Part shown: piece by piece, positions 9,447 to 18,718 of the stretch
Layout of the letters: the number at the start of each line of letters is the position of its first letter
Numbering within the stretch: position 1 is the stretch's first letter
Assembly (NCBI GenBank): GCA_045586185.1
Contig: JAZMZV010000132.1
Location: 1-64,000, forward strand
Origin: RUG11551 sp045586185
GTDB lineage: Bacteria > Planctomycetota > Planctomycetia > Pirellulales > Thermoguttaceae
Length of the DNA: 64,000 nucleotides
Direction: 5' to 3'
Program-made: the position numbers and the translations under genes
The notes under the pieces: generated by a model
Database searches by the model: none
Told to the model about the DNA's origin: nothing
What the model saw: the letters and a program-made list of their open reading frames with translations, nothing else

Positions 9447-10340
9447 TCAGAACGTCGGCAAGTCGTCTGGCGGGACAGCAGGCGCCGAAGGCAGCTCTGT
9501 TTCTACGCCAGGCAATTTGTTGCGTTCTTCTTCAATTTGACGGTTTGTTTCGATCGCGTCGAAGTTGAGCATGAGCACGTCTTTGTTGGGATCAAGACGG
9601 GACGACGCCGCCAGGATGTCGATTTTTTCGTCGTTGGACATGCCGATCGTCTGATTCTCTTTGACGTCTTCCGGATGAGTCAGATAAAAATGAGCGAAAT
9701 TGAACAGATGTTCATATATCCATTGCGGATTCTGCCCCTGCCCGGTCGTTTCCAGCTCTTTAACGCCAAACGCTTCCAGCCCGCGAGTCGTCATGATAAA
9801 CTGATTGTTGTTACGCGCAGCGGACGGTATAAACGAAACCCAAAGTTCAATCGGCAGCGCGTCGCGGGAAGCTCCTTGCGAATGGGCGACAAATTCTTCC
9901 GGCTTGTGAACGCAGCCGGGCGCGCCCTGATTGTCTGGCTTACCGCCCGTCCAAAGAACGCCAAGGGGAGAAATTCCGGAATTGACGCAGACGGCTGCCG
10001 TCAATTGCGTCAACCGCAGAGCGACGTCAACCGCGCCGGCGAATTCGTCCAGAACGCCGACTATAATATGACAGGAATGTTTTTGAATTTCCAGAGCCGC
10101 CTCCGGCCAATGCCACGCTAAAGAACACGGAGCGCGAAGCAGTTCCGTTGGGATTTTCCCGTCAATAAGCGTAACGGCATACGTTGCAGAGTCATTGCGA
10201 AACGTGAGCTTGTTCCCATCAAACGTCAGATTTTCAATCGGCTGTACGTCGCAATCGTGCGACAAATGCTGAATCAGTTCATCTGTTACAGGGAAACGAT
10301 TGTCAGCAACGGCAATAATGGCGGTTTGAATTTTGGACAT
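9447..10340 (-). CDS. DUF4261 domain-containing protein
   Basis: A soluble protein of about 297 residues that I read as a DUF4261-family member, a family without a known reaction. The supporting segments are WHWPEAALEIQKH, the following HIIVGVLDE strand, AAVCVNSGI, LPIELWVSF and a TTRGLEAFGVKELE stretch near the C-terminus. A longer frame begins 18 bases upstream, but the ATG encoding MSKIQTAII is a more natural start. It lies 36 bases after ybeY on the same strand and is probably the last gene of the operon. It converges with copy 3 across a gap of only 29 bases. Confidence 0.65.
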   Translation of the reverse strand: MSKIQTAIIAVADNRFPVTDELIQHLSHDCDVQPIENLTFDGNKLTFRNDSATYAVTLIDGKIPTELLRAPCSLAWHWPEAALEIQKHSCHIIVGVLDEFAGAVDVALRLTQLTAAVCVNSGISPLGVLWTGGKPDNQGAPGCVHKPEEFVAHSQGASRDALPIELWVSFIPSAARNNNQFIMTTRGLEAFGVKELETTGQGQNPQWIYEHLFNFAHFYLTHPEDVKENQTIGMSNDEKIDILAASSRLDPNKDVLMLNFDAIETNRQIEEERNKLPGVETELPSAPAVPPDDLPTF

Positions 10341-10376
10341 AAAAAAACAAGCAAGCAAAAAAAGAGCGGCTTAAAA

Positions 10377-10853
10377 TCAGACGTCTGAATCCGAAGCGTT
10401 TGCAGCGCCGTCTTTCAAATCCCACGGCGGAGTCAAATTGAACTCAGCCAGAACCTCGCGTTCCGCTGCGCGCATTTCCACTTCGTCTTCCGGCGTCAGG
10501 TCGTCAAATCCGATTATATGCAGAGTCCCGTGAACGGCGTACAGAACCAGCTCGTTTTCCGGCTCCCAGCCGTACTTTTTCGACCAATCGTTAGCAACCG
10601 CCGGGCAGACCAGAACCTCGCCCTCAATGGAATCGTCTGTTTCTTCCAAAAGAAAACTCAACACATCAGCAGGATAATCGTGCCCTAAATGACGCGCGTT
10701 GACCTGCTGCATTTCTTCCGGGTCAAGAACGGCGATATCCATTACCGCGTTGACAACGCCGTGAATTTTTAACGCAGCTTCAACGGCGTCGTGAATCAAC
10801 GACTCGTTAACCGGATACTCGTCCTGCTGATTGGTTATCGTTATGGAATACAT
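10377..10853 (-). CDS. ybeY: Endoribonuclease YbeY (rRNA maturation)
   Basis: A 158-residue protein of the YbeY (UPF0054) family, single-strand-specific metallo-endoribonucleases needed for 16S rRNA 3'-end maturation and ribosome quality control. Diagnostic parts are the ADVLSFLLEE strand and the metal-binding helix with HGTLHIIGFDD at residues 108-118. The family norm is HGxLHLxGYDH; here the third zinc-binding histidine is an aspartate (D118). H108 and H112 are kept, and Asp can bind metal, so activity is still likely. The length is normal for the family. It is the middle gene of a three-gene minus-strand cluster, 21 bases after the upstream gene. Confidence 0.9.
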   Translation of the reverse strand: MYSITITNQQDEYPVNESLIHDAVEAALKIHGVVNAVMDIAVLDPEEMQQVNARHLGHDYPADVLSFLLEETDDSIEGEVLVCPAVANDWSKKYGWEPENELVLYAVHGTLHIIGFDDLTPEDEVEMRAAEREVLAEFNLTPPWDLKDGAANASDSDV

Positions 10854-10874
10854 TCTTTCAGAGCCGAGGTCAGG

Positions 10875-13577
10875 CTAGTTATTGCATTTGAAAATCAAAA
10901 CGTTAGCGCGTTTTTCAAATTCCGGACAAGCCTTTTTTACCGCTCGCGCAATTTCCTTGATTCTTTCTTTGTCGCCGCCGTTATTGAGCAGACCTTCGCA
11001 CATGTCCAGCGTCTCTTTGGCAACCACGAGAGCCTCGTTCTTTTTCAGTTGAGGAAGCAGCTCCATATACGCATCAAGCTTCAACGTTGTTTTATCAGCG
11101 TCAAACTCTTTCAAAACGCAATCGACCAAATCCAAGGTTTGAGCTTTGTCTTTCAACTGAGCCATCGTCTGAATAAAAGTCTGGTATAAGGCGTAGCGAA
11201 GATTTGGCTCTATCGACGAACTGTCCTGCATTTTATTGACAAATTCACGAATCTTGACCTTTTTCTGGTCGTCAGTCAAATCTTTGAGATGTTTTTCAAC
11301 TATCGATTCCGCTTCCGCCATTTTGGCTTTCCATTGCGATTCTTCCGGAACGGAATAGATGATAATCGTTTTGAAAAGTTTGGCGAACTCCGGCGTTTTC
11401 ATCGCTTCAACAAAGTCCGTCGGCAAAGCGTACATGGTCAGATTTGAACCGGAAGCGTCCTGCTCTGACGCCCAAAACAGGAGATGTTCCGGGTCGGCAA
11501 TGACCAGATCCGTCAACCGTTTGAAAACGCCAACCTGATTGACCTTTTCTGTATCCCAGGTCCAAATGGACACTTCGCCCTTAACGTTTTGAACCAACAG
11601 ATACTTGTTCGCCAGAATCTGAGCGTATTTGACTTTTTGTTCTACGAAGCCTTTTTTAACAAGCTGATTACTCTTCCAGTCCCACATGCCGACATGTCCG
11701 TCCACCCAAAAGACATACAATTTTTGACCGGTAGAATCAAAACGCATATTGATTACCGGCGATTTCGACTCTTGGGCGGCGAATTCATGCGTCAGTTGCT
11801 GCAAACTGGAAATGGCAGTGTCAACGACTGGCGCATATTCTTCCACGTTCCAAACAAACGCCTCGCCCTGGGAGTTGCCCGTTGCAAGGTATTTTTCAGA
11901 CTGGAATACCAGCGTCGTTGGAACGACAGAGGGTTTAATTACCTTAAAGAGATCCTGGAATTTTGTCTTGTCTTTTTTCGCCGTTTCGATGCTGTCGTTT
12001 GTCCAAACAGGAATCGGCGCGGCAGAATCAGACGGATAAAACCGCATAAAGTCTGCGCCAGACTCTACATTGATAACGTGAATCAAACCGTCCGTCAACG
12101 CAACTGCCATTAAACCGGTATCCGCGCTTGCAGGAGCCGCTATCTGGAGAATTTGATATCCCTTGAATTTAACAAACGAACCGAACTGGGAGTCCGTCTC
12201 TTTTACCGGCTGACCGTTGGCGTCAAAACGGAAAATAAACGACTGCGGTCGGAAATCCGTAGGGTCAGCTTGCGCGGCAAGAGAGTCGGAAAGAAGATCC
12301 GCCTGATACTGCATCAGCGTTGGCTTGCTGGGATTGACCGCCAGGAAGTACATTTTTTCATCTCGCGTTGCGTTGCAATCTGCAAATCGCCCGACCGTAG
12401 ACGGCGCAAGCGAAAGCGCAACAGAACCTGTTGAAACATTGACAACGGACGCCTTGCCAGCGTCTGGAGAGCCAACCAACAGATGAGAGCTGTCTGCCGA
12501 TTGATGCAGCGCGCTTACCGGGGCGCTTTCCACGTCGGTCAAAAGCGTAGAGGGCGTTATCGACTTTGCCTGAACTTGATCATAGACTTTAACCTGCCCC
12601 GGCGTTTGAGCCAGCTGCGTTACGTCTACCGGGACGTCCGTCCCTTCTCCAGCTGCGTTCTCTGGCGATTCGGCATCCGCTTTCTTTGCTCCAGCGTCGG
12701 AAGCTGGCAGTTCCGGAACGACGGGAGCGTCTCCCACCGGCGGCTGCAATGCAAAGTCGTTTTCTTTATTGGTTTCTTCCGCTTTATCCTTTTTGGGCTT
12801 TCGCTTGTCTCCCTTTTTCCTGTCAGACGGTTTGGGAGTCGTTGGCTGAGCTTGCTGCTGTGACGGCGCTTGAGACAGCTGAGCCCGTTTCTGGAAATAT
12901 TCGCTTTGAGCATAGTCGTCTGGACCGAGCGGTTCTTCAGACTCGTTTTTGGAAGACGAGTTCATTAAAATCAGACCAACAATCAATAGCGCCGCGGCTC
13001 CGGCAATAACGCCTGCAATTACGCCGACATTGTTATTCTTTTTGGAACCAGCTCGCTTACCGCCGGAATAGGACGCTGTCGAAGCGCCTTTGCCGGACTT
13101 CTCTCGGGCGCCTTTATCTGACAAGCCGGATTTCTTTTTAGACGCAGACGACAAACCGAGGTTTACCCCCAGCAAAGACCCTTCCGGCGCGTTGATAGGG
13201 GGAGGCGCAAGATTCACTGACGACTGACCGCCGATAAAAGAACCCTGCGGAGGAACTGCATTCCCTAAATTGACCATGCTCGACCCGCTGGAGGAGTCCA
13301 GCTCTGACTTTAATTTAGCGTCGTATTCCGCCTTTTTCTTTTTATCCAACAGCGTTACTCGCGCTGCGGAAAGTTCGTTTAGAAGTTTTTGAGACTGTTC
13401 TGAATATTTACCCGCCTGAAACGTGCGAACGTGCGCCATCTGACGGTCCGCCGCGTTGCTGATAACGTCGTCGTCCGACTCAAATAGCGCCAAGCCCAAA
13501 AGACGATAAAGGTTTGCGGGCTGTTCGCTGACGGGAATGCCAAGCCATATTCGATAGGGATCAAACTCGGAACTCAT
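10875..13577 (-). CDS. Planctomycete J-like/WD40-like single-pass membrane protein
   Basis: A 900-residue protein of unknown function. Residues 1-95 (DPYRIWLGIP, NLYRLLGL, a helix-rich stretch, LLDKKKKAEYDAKL) resemble the J-domain-like N-terminal module common in planctomycete proteins. A low-complexity Ser/Gly/Lys linker follows, then one transmembrane helix at about 182-205 (GVIAGVIAGAAALLIVGLIL). A Pro/Lys-rich linker leads to a region (about 330-720) with WD40-like strands such as YLATGNSQGEAFVWNV and GHVGMWDWKS. The last 150 residues look helical. The topology suggests a cytoplasmic J-like head and an extracytoplasmic propeller. It is probably first in an operon with ybeY and the DUF4261 gene. 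Confidence 0.6.
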   Translation of the reverse strand: MSSEFDPYRIWLGIPVSEQPANLYRLLGLALFESDDDVISNAADRQMAHVRTFQAGKYSEQSQKLLNELSAARVTLLDKKKKAEYDAKLKSELDSSSGSSMVNLGNAVPPQGSFIGGQSSVNLAPPPINAPEGSLLGVNLGLSSASKKKSGLSDKGAREKSGKGASTASYSGGKRAGSKKNNNVGVIAGVIAGAAALLIVGLILMNSSSKNESEEPLGPDDYAQSEYFQKRAQLSQAPSQQQAQPTTPKPSDRKKGDKRKPKKDKAEETNKENDFALQPPVGDAPVVPELPASDAGAKKADAESPENAAGEGTDVPVDVTQLAQTPGQVKVYDQVQAKSITPSTLLTDVESAPVSALHQSADSSHLLVGSPDAGKASVVNVSTGSVALSLAPSTVGRFADCNATRDEKMYFLAVNPSKPTLMQYQADLLSDSLAAQADPTDFRPQSFIFRFDANGQPVKETDSQFGSFVKFKGYQILQIAAPASADTGLMAVALTDGLIHVINVESGADFMRFYPSDSAAPIPVWTNDSIETAKKDKTKFQDLFKVIKPSVVPTTLVFQSEKYLATGNSQGEAFVWNVEEYAPVVDTAISSLQQLTHEFAAQESKSPVINMRFDSTGQKLYVFWVDGHVGMWDWKSNQLVKKGFVEQKVKYAQILANKYLLVQNVKGEVSIWTWDTEKVNQVGVFKRLTDLVIADPEHLLFWASEQDASGSNLTMYALPTDFVEAMKTPEFAKLFKTIIIYSVPEESQWKAKMAEAESIVEKHLKDLTDDQKKVKIREFVNKMQDSSSIEPNLRYALYQTFIQTMAQLKDKAQTLDLVDCVLKEFDADKTTLKLDAYMELLPQLKKNEALVVAKETLDMCEGLLNNGGDKERIKEIARAVKKACPEFEKRANVLIFKCNN

Positions 13578-13818
13578 AACGCCAAAAATATCGCGATTTT
13601 TATATATGAATTAAAACTATTGTATATTTACAAATAACTGTTCAGGCTGCGCCTGACAGATGAGGTAAAAAATTTTTTCTTACGAGAGGCCTTGTTTTTT
13701 CCCGAAAAAGAGAATATACAAATTTCCCCTCTATATATTATATTATAATATATGACGAACATTTTACAAGGTGGATAGTCGTTTCTATCCAAAACTTTAC
13801 GATTTTTTTAAAAAATAA
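13578..13818. promoter_or_regulatory. Divergent promoter region
   Basis: This 241-bp AT-rich gap separates the minus-strand operon from the methyltransferase gene. It contains a 14-bp palindrome at 13739-13752 that overlaps a TATAAT (13744-13749) about 70 bases before the ATG at 13819. It probably carries promoters for both directions; no -35 boxes can be assigned with confidence. Confidence 0.35.
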
Positions 13819-15885
13819 ATGCTTTCAGGCTCCGATACTGACGATTTACGAAAACAAATAATTCAAGAGAATTTATCAAAATTATTTGTTTCCGCGGTTT
13901 TTGACGCTCTAAAAGCGACTTTTGGCGCGGACGCCGCCGAACGGTATTTGAAAAACGACCTGGACGAATCCTGGGCGCCTGACGGCGTTTCAGTTGACGT
14001 TTGTTCAGAGTCGGATGCGGCGAGCAGAAAAAACTGGACGAACGCGCCCGATTCCGACAACCCCGTTGACCTGTTTCGGGAATCGTACAACCGGATTTTC
14101 CCTCGCGCCGTCCGACACGCCTTGGGAGAATACTACACCCCGCCCTGGCTGGCAGACAGAATTCTCGACTCGGTTAACTATTGCCAGAGCGGATTTGAAT
14201 CCCTGCTCGACCCCTGCTGCGGCAGCGGCGTTTTCCTCCTTCAAGGTCTCAAAAGAATCCTCCGCCGGGCAAGTAAGACGGGAAAAGCCGTTACCGCGCC
14301 GCTGATTGTTCAAAATCTGACGGGGCGCGACGTCAACCCGATTTCCGTTTTCGCCTGCAAAGCCAACCTGAGAATCAACGTCTATCGACTGACGGGACTC
14401 GTCTTGCCGGATCGGCTGAAAAACGTCCAATGCGCCGACTTTCTGAAAGAAGTTATTAGTCAGTCTGATAGCTTATCTTCTCAACAGTACGACGTCGCCG
14501 CCGGGAACCCGCCCTGGATTGCATGGGACAATCTTTCTGCCGTCTATCGCCGCGAAACGGAACAGCTTTGGCGTCGTTACAACCTCTTTCATCTGACCGG
14601 GTCTGCCGCTCGACACGGCGGGGCGAAAAAAGACTTCTCTGAACTAATCTTTTACGCCTCCTGCGACCGGCTCAAACCAAACGGCAGAATCGGTTTCGTC
14701 CTCCCGAAAAGTCTGTTCTTTACCCTCGCCGCCGGGGGATTTAGACGCTGGACGCTTCCGGACGGAGAACCCATAAAAATAGCGTCCGTTGAGGATTTCT
14801 CCCGACTCAATCTGTTCAGGACGCCAGCCGCTAAAGCCTGCGTTGTAACAGCGTCAAAAGGCGACAAAACGGAGTACCCGGTTAAGTATACAGAGATACA
14901 TTCTATCAAGAGCGCGACGAAGGAAAAAGCGTCCCTGTCAACCGCGCCTCAAATGAGAGGAAAAACATGCTGGGCGCAGCCGTCCAATCCCGCCGATCCG
15001 CTGTCCGTCTGGTCTATTTCCGAGTCCCCTCAAAGCCTCTCAGTCCCGTCTATTGCAAGTTCAAATAAAGATAATCTAATATCTTATATTGCAAGACTGG
15101 GCGCGAATTCCGGGGGAGCCAACGGCGTCTACTGGCTGACGGTTTTGGACGTTGTCGACCAGAGCCGGGTTCGCGTTCGGAATCTGGCGCGATGTTCTAA
15201 AAAGAACGTCCCGGAGGTGGAAGCGGTGATAGAATCCGCCCTGCTCTACCCGCTGGCGCGATGGAAGTCCGTTGGCAAAGGCGCGCTCGATCTGGACGAG
15301 ACGGTTATTCTGGTCGTTCAAGACCCCGTAAAAAGAACCGGGCTGAGCCGGGAACTGATGGAAACGAAATACCCGCTCGCGCTGAACTATCTGCTCCAAT
15401 TCGAGGAACTGCTTGCCAATCGAGCGGCGCAAAAGCGGTTCCAAAGCCGGGGCGAGTTCTATTCCATGTACAACGTCGGTCAGTACACGTTCTCGGACTG
15501 GAAATGCGTCTGGCGGCGCATGGACAGCCGAATTCGCGCTGCCGCCGTCGGTCCGCGCTCCGTCGCCGGGCTGCCGCCCCGTCCGGTTTTCCCGCAGGAG
15601 ACGTGCGTTTTCATTCCCGCTCAAAGCGAATCGGAAGCCTGCTATCTGTCGGCGATTATGAACTCCAGCGCCGTCAACGCCCTCGCCTGCTCGACCAGCT
15701 GCGCCGGCGGAAAGAGTTTCGGCTCGCCCAACCTGCTTGCCCGGATTCCGCTTGCCCAATTCGACGCGAACAACCCTGTCCACGCTCAACTGGCAGCCCT
15801 CGGACGCCTTCTCAGCCAAACCCCGGACGACGAATGCGTTCAACGGGAAATTAACCGCTTGACACGCGAGGCGCTATCCATATAA
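13819..15885 (+). CDS. N6-adenine-type DNA methyltransferase, no restriction partner seen
   Basis: A 688-residue SAM-dependent DNA methyltransferase. The sequence has an ALGEYYTPPWLA segment typical of type I/IIG-like enzymes, motif I as DPCCGSG from residue 131, and motif IV as NPPW from residue 230, the amino-methyltransferase form that usually marks adenine-N6 methylation. KKDFSELIFYASCDRLKPNGR and GFVLPKS continue the catalytic fold. The C-terminal half, with GANGVYW and repeated NSS/GSPNLL elements, resembles a target-recognition region. No endonuclease motif or separate restriction gene is visible. It could be an orphan regulatory enzyme, a solitary defence remnant, or a fused type IIG enzyme whose nuclease part I cannot recognise. 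Confidence 0.75.
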   Translation: MLSGSDTDDLRKQIIQENLSKLFVSAVFDALKATFGADAAERYLKNDLDESWAPDGVSVDVCSESDAASRKNWTNAPDSDNPVDLFRESYNRIFPRAVRHALGEYYTPPWLADRILDSVNYCQSGFESLLDPCCGSGVFLLQGLKRILRRASKTGKAVTAPLIVQNLTGRDVNPISVFACKANLRINVYRLTGLVLPDRLKNVQCADFLKEVISQSDSLSSQQYDVAAGNPPWIAWDNLSAVYRRETEQLWRRYNLFHLTGSAARHGGAKKDFSELIFYASCDRLKPNGRIGFVLPKSLFFTLAAGGFRRWTLPDGEPIKIASVEDFSRLNLFRTPAAKACVVTASKGDKTEYPVKYTEIHSIKSATKEKASLSTAPQMRGKTCWAQPSNPADPLSVWSISESPQSLSVPSIASSNKDNLISYIARLGANSGGANGVYWLTVLDVVDQSRVRVRNLARCSKKNVPEVEAVIESALLYPLARWKSVGKGALDLDETVILVVQDPVKRTGLSRELMETKYPLALNYLLQFEELLANRAAQKRFQSRGEFYSMYNVGQYTFSDWKCVWRRMDSRIRAAAVGPRSVAGLPPRPVFPQETCVFIPAQSESEACYLSAIMNSSAVNALACSTSCAGGKSFGSPNLLARIPLAQFDANNPVHAQLAALGRLLSQTPDDECVQREINRLTREALSI

Positions 15886-15945
15886 TCAAAAGTAATCCAG
15901 GCGTCTGTGAGCAAAATATGGGGAAATGCGGGACGATTAAGTCCC

Positions 15946-16107
15946 ACACGGAAAACACGGATGAAACGGATTCACACCGATTATTAATTCTTCGAAATAA
16001 CCTATATTTTTTAACTCGAGGTTTATTTAATCTTGAGTATTTGTCAATTGATATCGAACATAAAATAACTAATCGGCGAAAATCCGTTTAATCCGTAAAA
16101 TCCGTGT
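15946..16107. repeat. 9-bp-period inverted repeat
   Basis: The left arm (15946-15986) and right arm (16065-16107) are reverse complements over about 40 bases with a few mismatches, around an ~80-nt AT-rich loop. Each arm is itself a run of degenerate nonamers of the type ACACGGATT. The element lies between the methyltransferase and the lyase gene and could fold into a long hairpin in DNA or RNA. Confidence 0.7.
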
Positions 16108-16157
16108 ACTGGCTGCCCCGCGCAAACACTTGTACTAATTTACTGAAAGGTCATCAC

Positions 16158-18182
16158 ATGCAGAACTACTCAATCAACTCGAATCGTCGACAGTTCCTTT
16201 CCGCTTCCGCCGCCGCGGCAGGCAGTTTGATTTTGGGAGTCAACGTCTCGCAGGCGGACGACGCCCCAGGCGTGAGCGAACATCTGGACGAAGTCCTGGC
16301 GCTTGTCAACGTTCCCGTCGAAGGCGCAACGCCGTTGGAAAAGCAGGAGTCCCTGCTGGCTCATTTCCGAAACCGTAACGTCGTTTCCGTCTACGAATTG
16401 AAAACGGATCGCAAATCGGCAGACGCGGCGGCAACGACTAAAGTGTCAACTCCGTCCGACCTGGCGGCTCGATCCAGCGCGTCAACCCGAAAGACGGCTC
16501 AGCAGGCGCTGGAACACGTCTTTCCCGGTCAGCCCTCGTACGACCCGGTCTTTCGCGGCAAAGACGAAATCGACTGGGATACAAACCCGCACAAAGACAT
16601 GGAGTGGATTTGGCAGTTTCACCGGTTTTACTGGCAGCAGTCCCTCGCCATTGAGTACGTCCGGACGGGCGACGAAAAGTTCGCTCAGGAATGGGCGTTT
16701 GAAATGCGTTCCTGGATTGCCCACATGCACAAGCCGGAAAACGCCTTCAAACACCCGGGATGGCGGTCGCTGGACACTGCTTCGCGAATGGCGGCGTGGT
16801 CGACGACGCTCGAGTTCTTCCTCAAGTCCCCGTCGCTCGACAGCCGGCTGATGGTCGATATTATTTACTCGATGGACGTTCACTGCCAGCGGATTAAAGC
16901 CTGCTGTCTTGCCGCCCAAAATCGAGCGTCGCTTGGGAACTGGGACATTTACCACGTCGAAGGGCTTCTCTTTACCGCCGCTGCGCTGCCGGAACGAAAG
17001 TCCAGCGCGGAAGAACTGGTAACGGCAGCCAAACTCATGGCGTCGTTCCAGAGCAAAGTCCTGCTCTCAGACGGCGTGATTAACGAATACATTTCCAGCT
17101 ATCACAAAGCCTATCCGACCCAGTTCGCCCGGCTGGTTCGAATCTGCCGTCAGCTTGAACTGCCGGTCGAGTTCCCGCCGGAATTCATGGACAACCTGGA
17201 AAAGTCCATTAACGCGGTGGTCGTCTGGAGCCATCCAGATGGAACGTCTCCCGTCTTTGGCGACGCCTGGCCCGGCGAGAAGGACTCTAACCGAACCTGG
17301 ATCAAGCCGTTCCTGCCGCTGTTTGACCGCCCTGACTGGCGCTACTTTGCCAGCAAAGGGAAAGAGGGCGCGCCGCCTGACTCGCGATTTCAGGAACTGC
17401 CCGCCGCCGGGTACTATACGCTCCGCTCGGACTGGTCGACGGACGCCCGGTTTATTGTTGTAAAGAACTCCAATACAACCCGGTTCGGACACAATCAGGC
17501 GGACAACCTGTCCTTTGAACTGTCCGCGTTTGGCGAACGACTCATGTCCGACAGCGGCTGTTACAACTACTCCGGCGAACCGACGTGGCGTCAGTTCTTC
17601 CGCTCCCCGATGGTTCATCAACTCGTGTCGCTTGACAACAAGCCGATTCGCTCCCGCGGTCAGAAGCTCAGTCAGAAGTCCGTCCCCAACGCCGACGGCT
17701 CGCCGGGAATCGACTCCCTGACGCTGGCAAACGAGCCGGTCGACGGGCTTCGCCACGAACGCACCTTTACCCTCGTCGATGGGCGGTTCTTTGTCATTCT
17801 GGACGTCCTGTCCGGAACGGCGTCTGGAGAGCTTCGACAGCATTTTCAGCTCATGCCCGGCGAATGGCGATGGAACCCCGAAACATTTACCGCTACGACG
17901 CTCCATGACGGACACGCCAACCTGATTCTCGTCGAGGCGAAACAGCCGGGCGTCTCGTATGCGGAAGAAGAAGGCTGGATTTCCAACAGGTACATGGAGA
18001 AAGAACGCCGACCCGCGTTCGCGTTCGTCCAAAAGAAAGATGCCGACGCAGCCGTCTGCTACGCGACAGCGCTCATTCCCGTCGCCCCCGGCGAGAGCCC
18101 GGAGGACGTCGAGACGTCAATTTCGCTTGCCCCTGACCGCCAGATTGAAGTCAAAATCGGAAAAGAAACGTGGACGATATGA
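16158..18182 (+). CDS. Heparinase II/III-family polysaccharide lyase, TAT-exported
   Basis: A 674-residue exported lyase-type enzyme likely to cleave acidic polysaccharides such as glycosaminoglycans or alginate-like polymers. The N-terminus has a twin-arginine signal (NRRQFLSASAAAAGS, residues 9-23). An alpha-helical toroid domain follows (MEWIWQFHRFYWQQSLA, GWRSLDTASRMAAW, NWDIYHVEGL). The C-terminal beta-sandwich has AAGYYTLRSDW and RFGHNQADNLSFEL (about 441-454), as in heparinase II/III-like proteins. The ATG at 16158 is chosen over an upstream one because GAAAGG stands 7 bases before it and the TAT signal starts here. The substrate cannot be told from sequence. It is a single gene closed by the terminator at 18234. 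Confidence 0.8.
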   Translation: MQNYSINSNRRQFLSASAAAAGSLILGVNVSQADDAPGVSEHLDEVLALVNVPVEGATPLEKQESLLAHFRNRNVVSVYELKTDRKSADAAATTKVSTPSDLAARSSASTRKTAQQALEHVFPGQPSYDPVFRGKDEIDWDTNPHKDMEWIWQFHRFYWQQSLAIEYVRTGDEKFAQEWAFEMRSWIAHMHKPENAFKHPGWRSLDTASRMAAWSTTLEFFLKSPSLDSRLMVDIIYSMDVHCQRIKACCLAAQNRASLGNWDIYHVEGLLFTAAALPERKSSAEELVTAAKLMASFQSKVLLSDGVINEYISSYHKAYPTQFARLVRICRQLELPVEFPPEFMDNLEKSINAVVVWSHPDGTSPVFGDAWPGEKDSNRTWIKPFLPLFDRPDWRYFASKGKEGAPPDSRFQELPAAGYYTLRSDWSTDARFIVVKNSNTTRFGHNQADNLSFELSAFGERLMSDSGCYNYSGEPTWRQFFRSPMVHQLVSLDNKPIRSRGQKLSQKSVPNADGSPGIDSLTLANEPVDGLRHERTFTLVDGRFFVILDVLSGTASGELRQHFQLMPGEWRWNPETFTATTLHDGHANLILVEAKQPGVSYAEEEGWISNRYMEKERRPAFAFVQKKDADAAVCYATALIPVAPGESPEDVETSISLAPDRQIEVKIGKETWTI

Positions 18183-18233
18183 AGCCAAAGCCCCGCTACT
18201 AACGTCTTGCGAAGCCGAAAACGCCCTCGGATC

Positions 18234-18255
18234 GCGAGCGAAGCTCGCCTTTTTT
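18234..18255 (+). terminator. Intrinsic terminator after the lyase gene
   Basis: GCGAGC and GCTCGC pair around a GAA loop, followed by C and TTTTTT. It lies 51 bases after the lyase stop codon. Confidence 0.8.
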
Positions 18256-18332
18256 CTTTAACACGAAAAACACGAAAGAAATACTGAAACGATTAGACGA
18301 GCCGGGATGCATAAACTCCCGGAAAAAACTCA

Positions 18333-18385
18333 CGCAAAGTTCGCAAAGTTCGCAAAGTTTTAAAGATAACTTTGCGTTCTTTGCG
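18333..18385. repeat. 9-bp tandem repeat folded as a hairpin
   Basis: Three perfect CGCAAAGTT units (18333-18359) are followed by an 8-nt loop and two inverted units, AACTTTGCG and TTCTTTGCG (18368-18385). Non-coding. Confidence 0.75.
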
Positions 18386-18537
18386 GCTTAAAAAATATTG
18401 CGAGCTTCGCTCGCGATCCGAGAAGGGTTTTCGGCTGCGTCGTTTTTTTATTCTCCCTTCGCGTCGTTTTGTTCGCCGGCGGCAAGACGCCGATTGCCCG
18501 GGAACTAACGCTCCCGGCTCGCCTAACGCTTTGCGTC

Positions 18538-18591
18538 AACTCCTCACTCCTCCCTCCTAACTCCTCACTCCTCCCTCCTAACTCCTCACTC
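18538..18591. repeat. Heptamer array NNCTCCT
   Basis: Seven full 7-bp units and part of an eighth. The units AACTCCT, CACTCCT and CCCTCCT follow each other in fixed order, so there is also a 21-bp higher-order period repeated about 2.5 times. Non-coding, before the tRNA promoter. Confidence 0.85.
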
Positions 18592-18647
18592 AATCAACCT
18601 ATAGACAGCCCCAACACCCAATTTTTGAAAAAATTCCTCCCCCCCTA

Positions 18648-18675
18648 TTGACGAAAAACGGAAACGTGGTACATT
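18648..18675 (+). promoter_or_regulatory. Promoter of tRNA-Gln
   Basis: TTGACG at 18648-18653 and TACATT at 18670-18675 with a 16-bp spacer form a sigma-70-like promoter about 44 bases before the tRNA gene. Confidence 0.65.
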
Positions 18676-18718
18676 TACTCTCGTTGATTGTTGAAAGCGT
18701 TTTCGACGTCAGCCGCAC

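Larger units (their letters stand above)
18212..18434. repeat. Inverted pair of terminator-like hairpins
   Basis: The arm at 18212-18248 is repeated as its reverse complement at 18399-18434 with only a small internal difference. Each arm contains the GCGAGCGAAGCTCGC hairpin and the GCCGAAAAC flank. Between them are nonamer repeats. A related GGATCGCGAGCG arm occurs near 52258. This looks like a dispersed MITE- or REP-like element. Confidence 0.6.

Noticed and set aside
17067..18032. 321-codon minus-strand open frame opposite the lyase gene
   Set aside because: No domain is seen, and the plus strand carries clear heparinase-family motifs. Similar shadows opposite 13819-15885 and 39051-63969 were rejected for the same reason.
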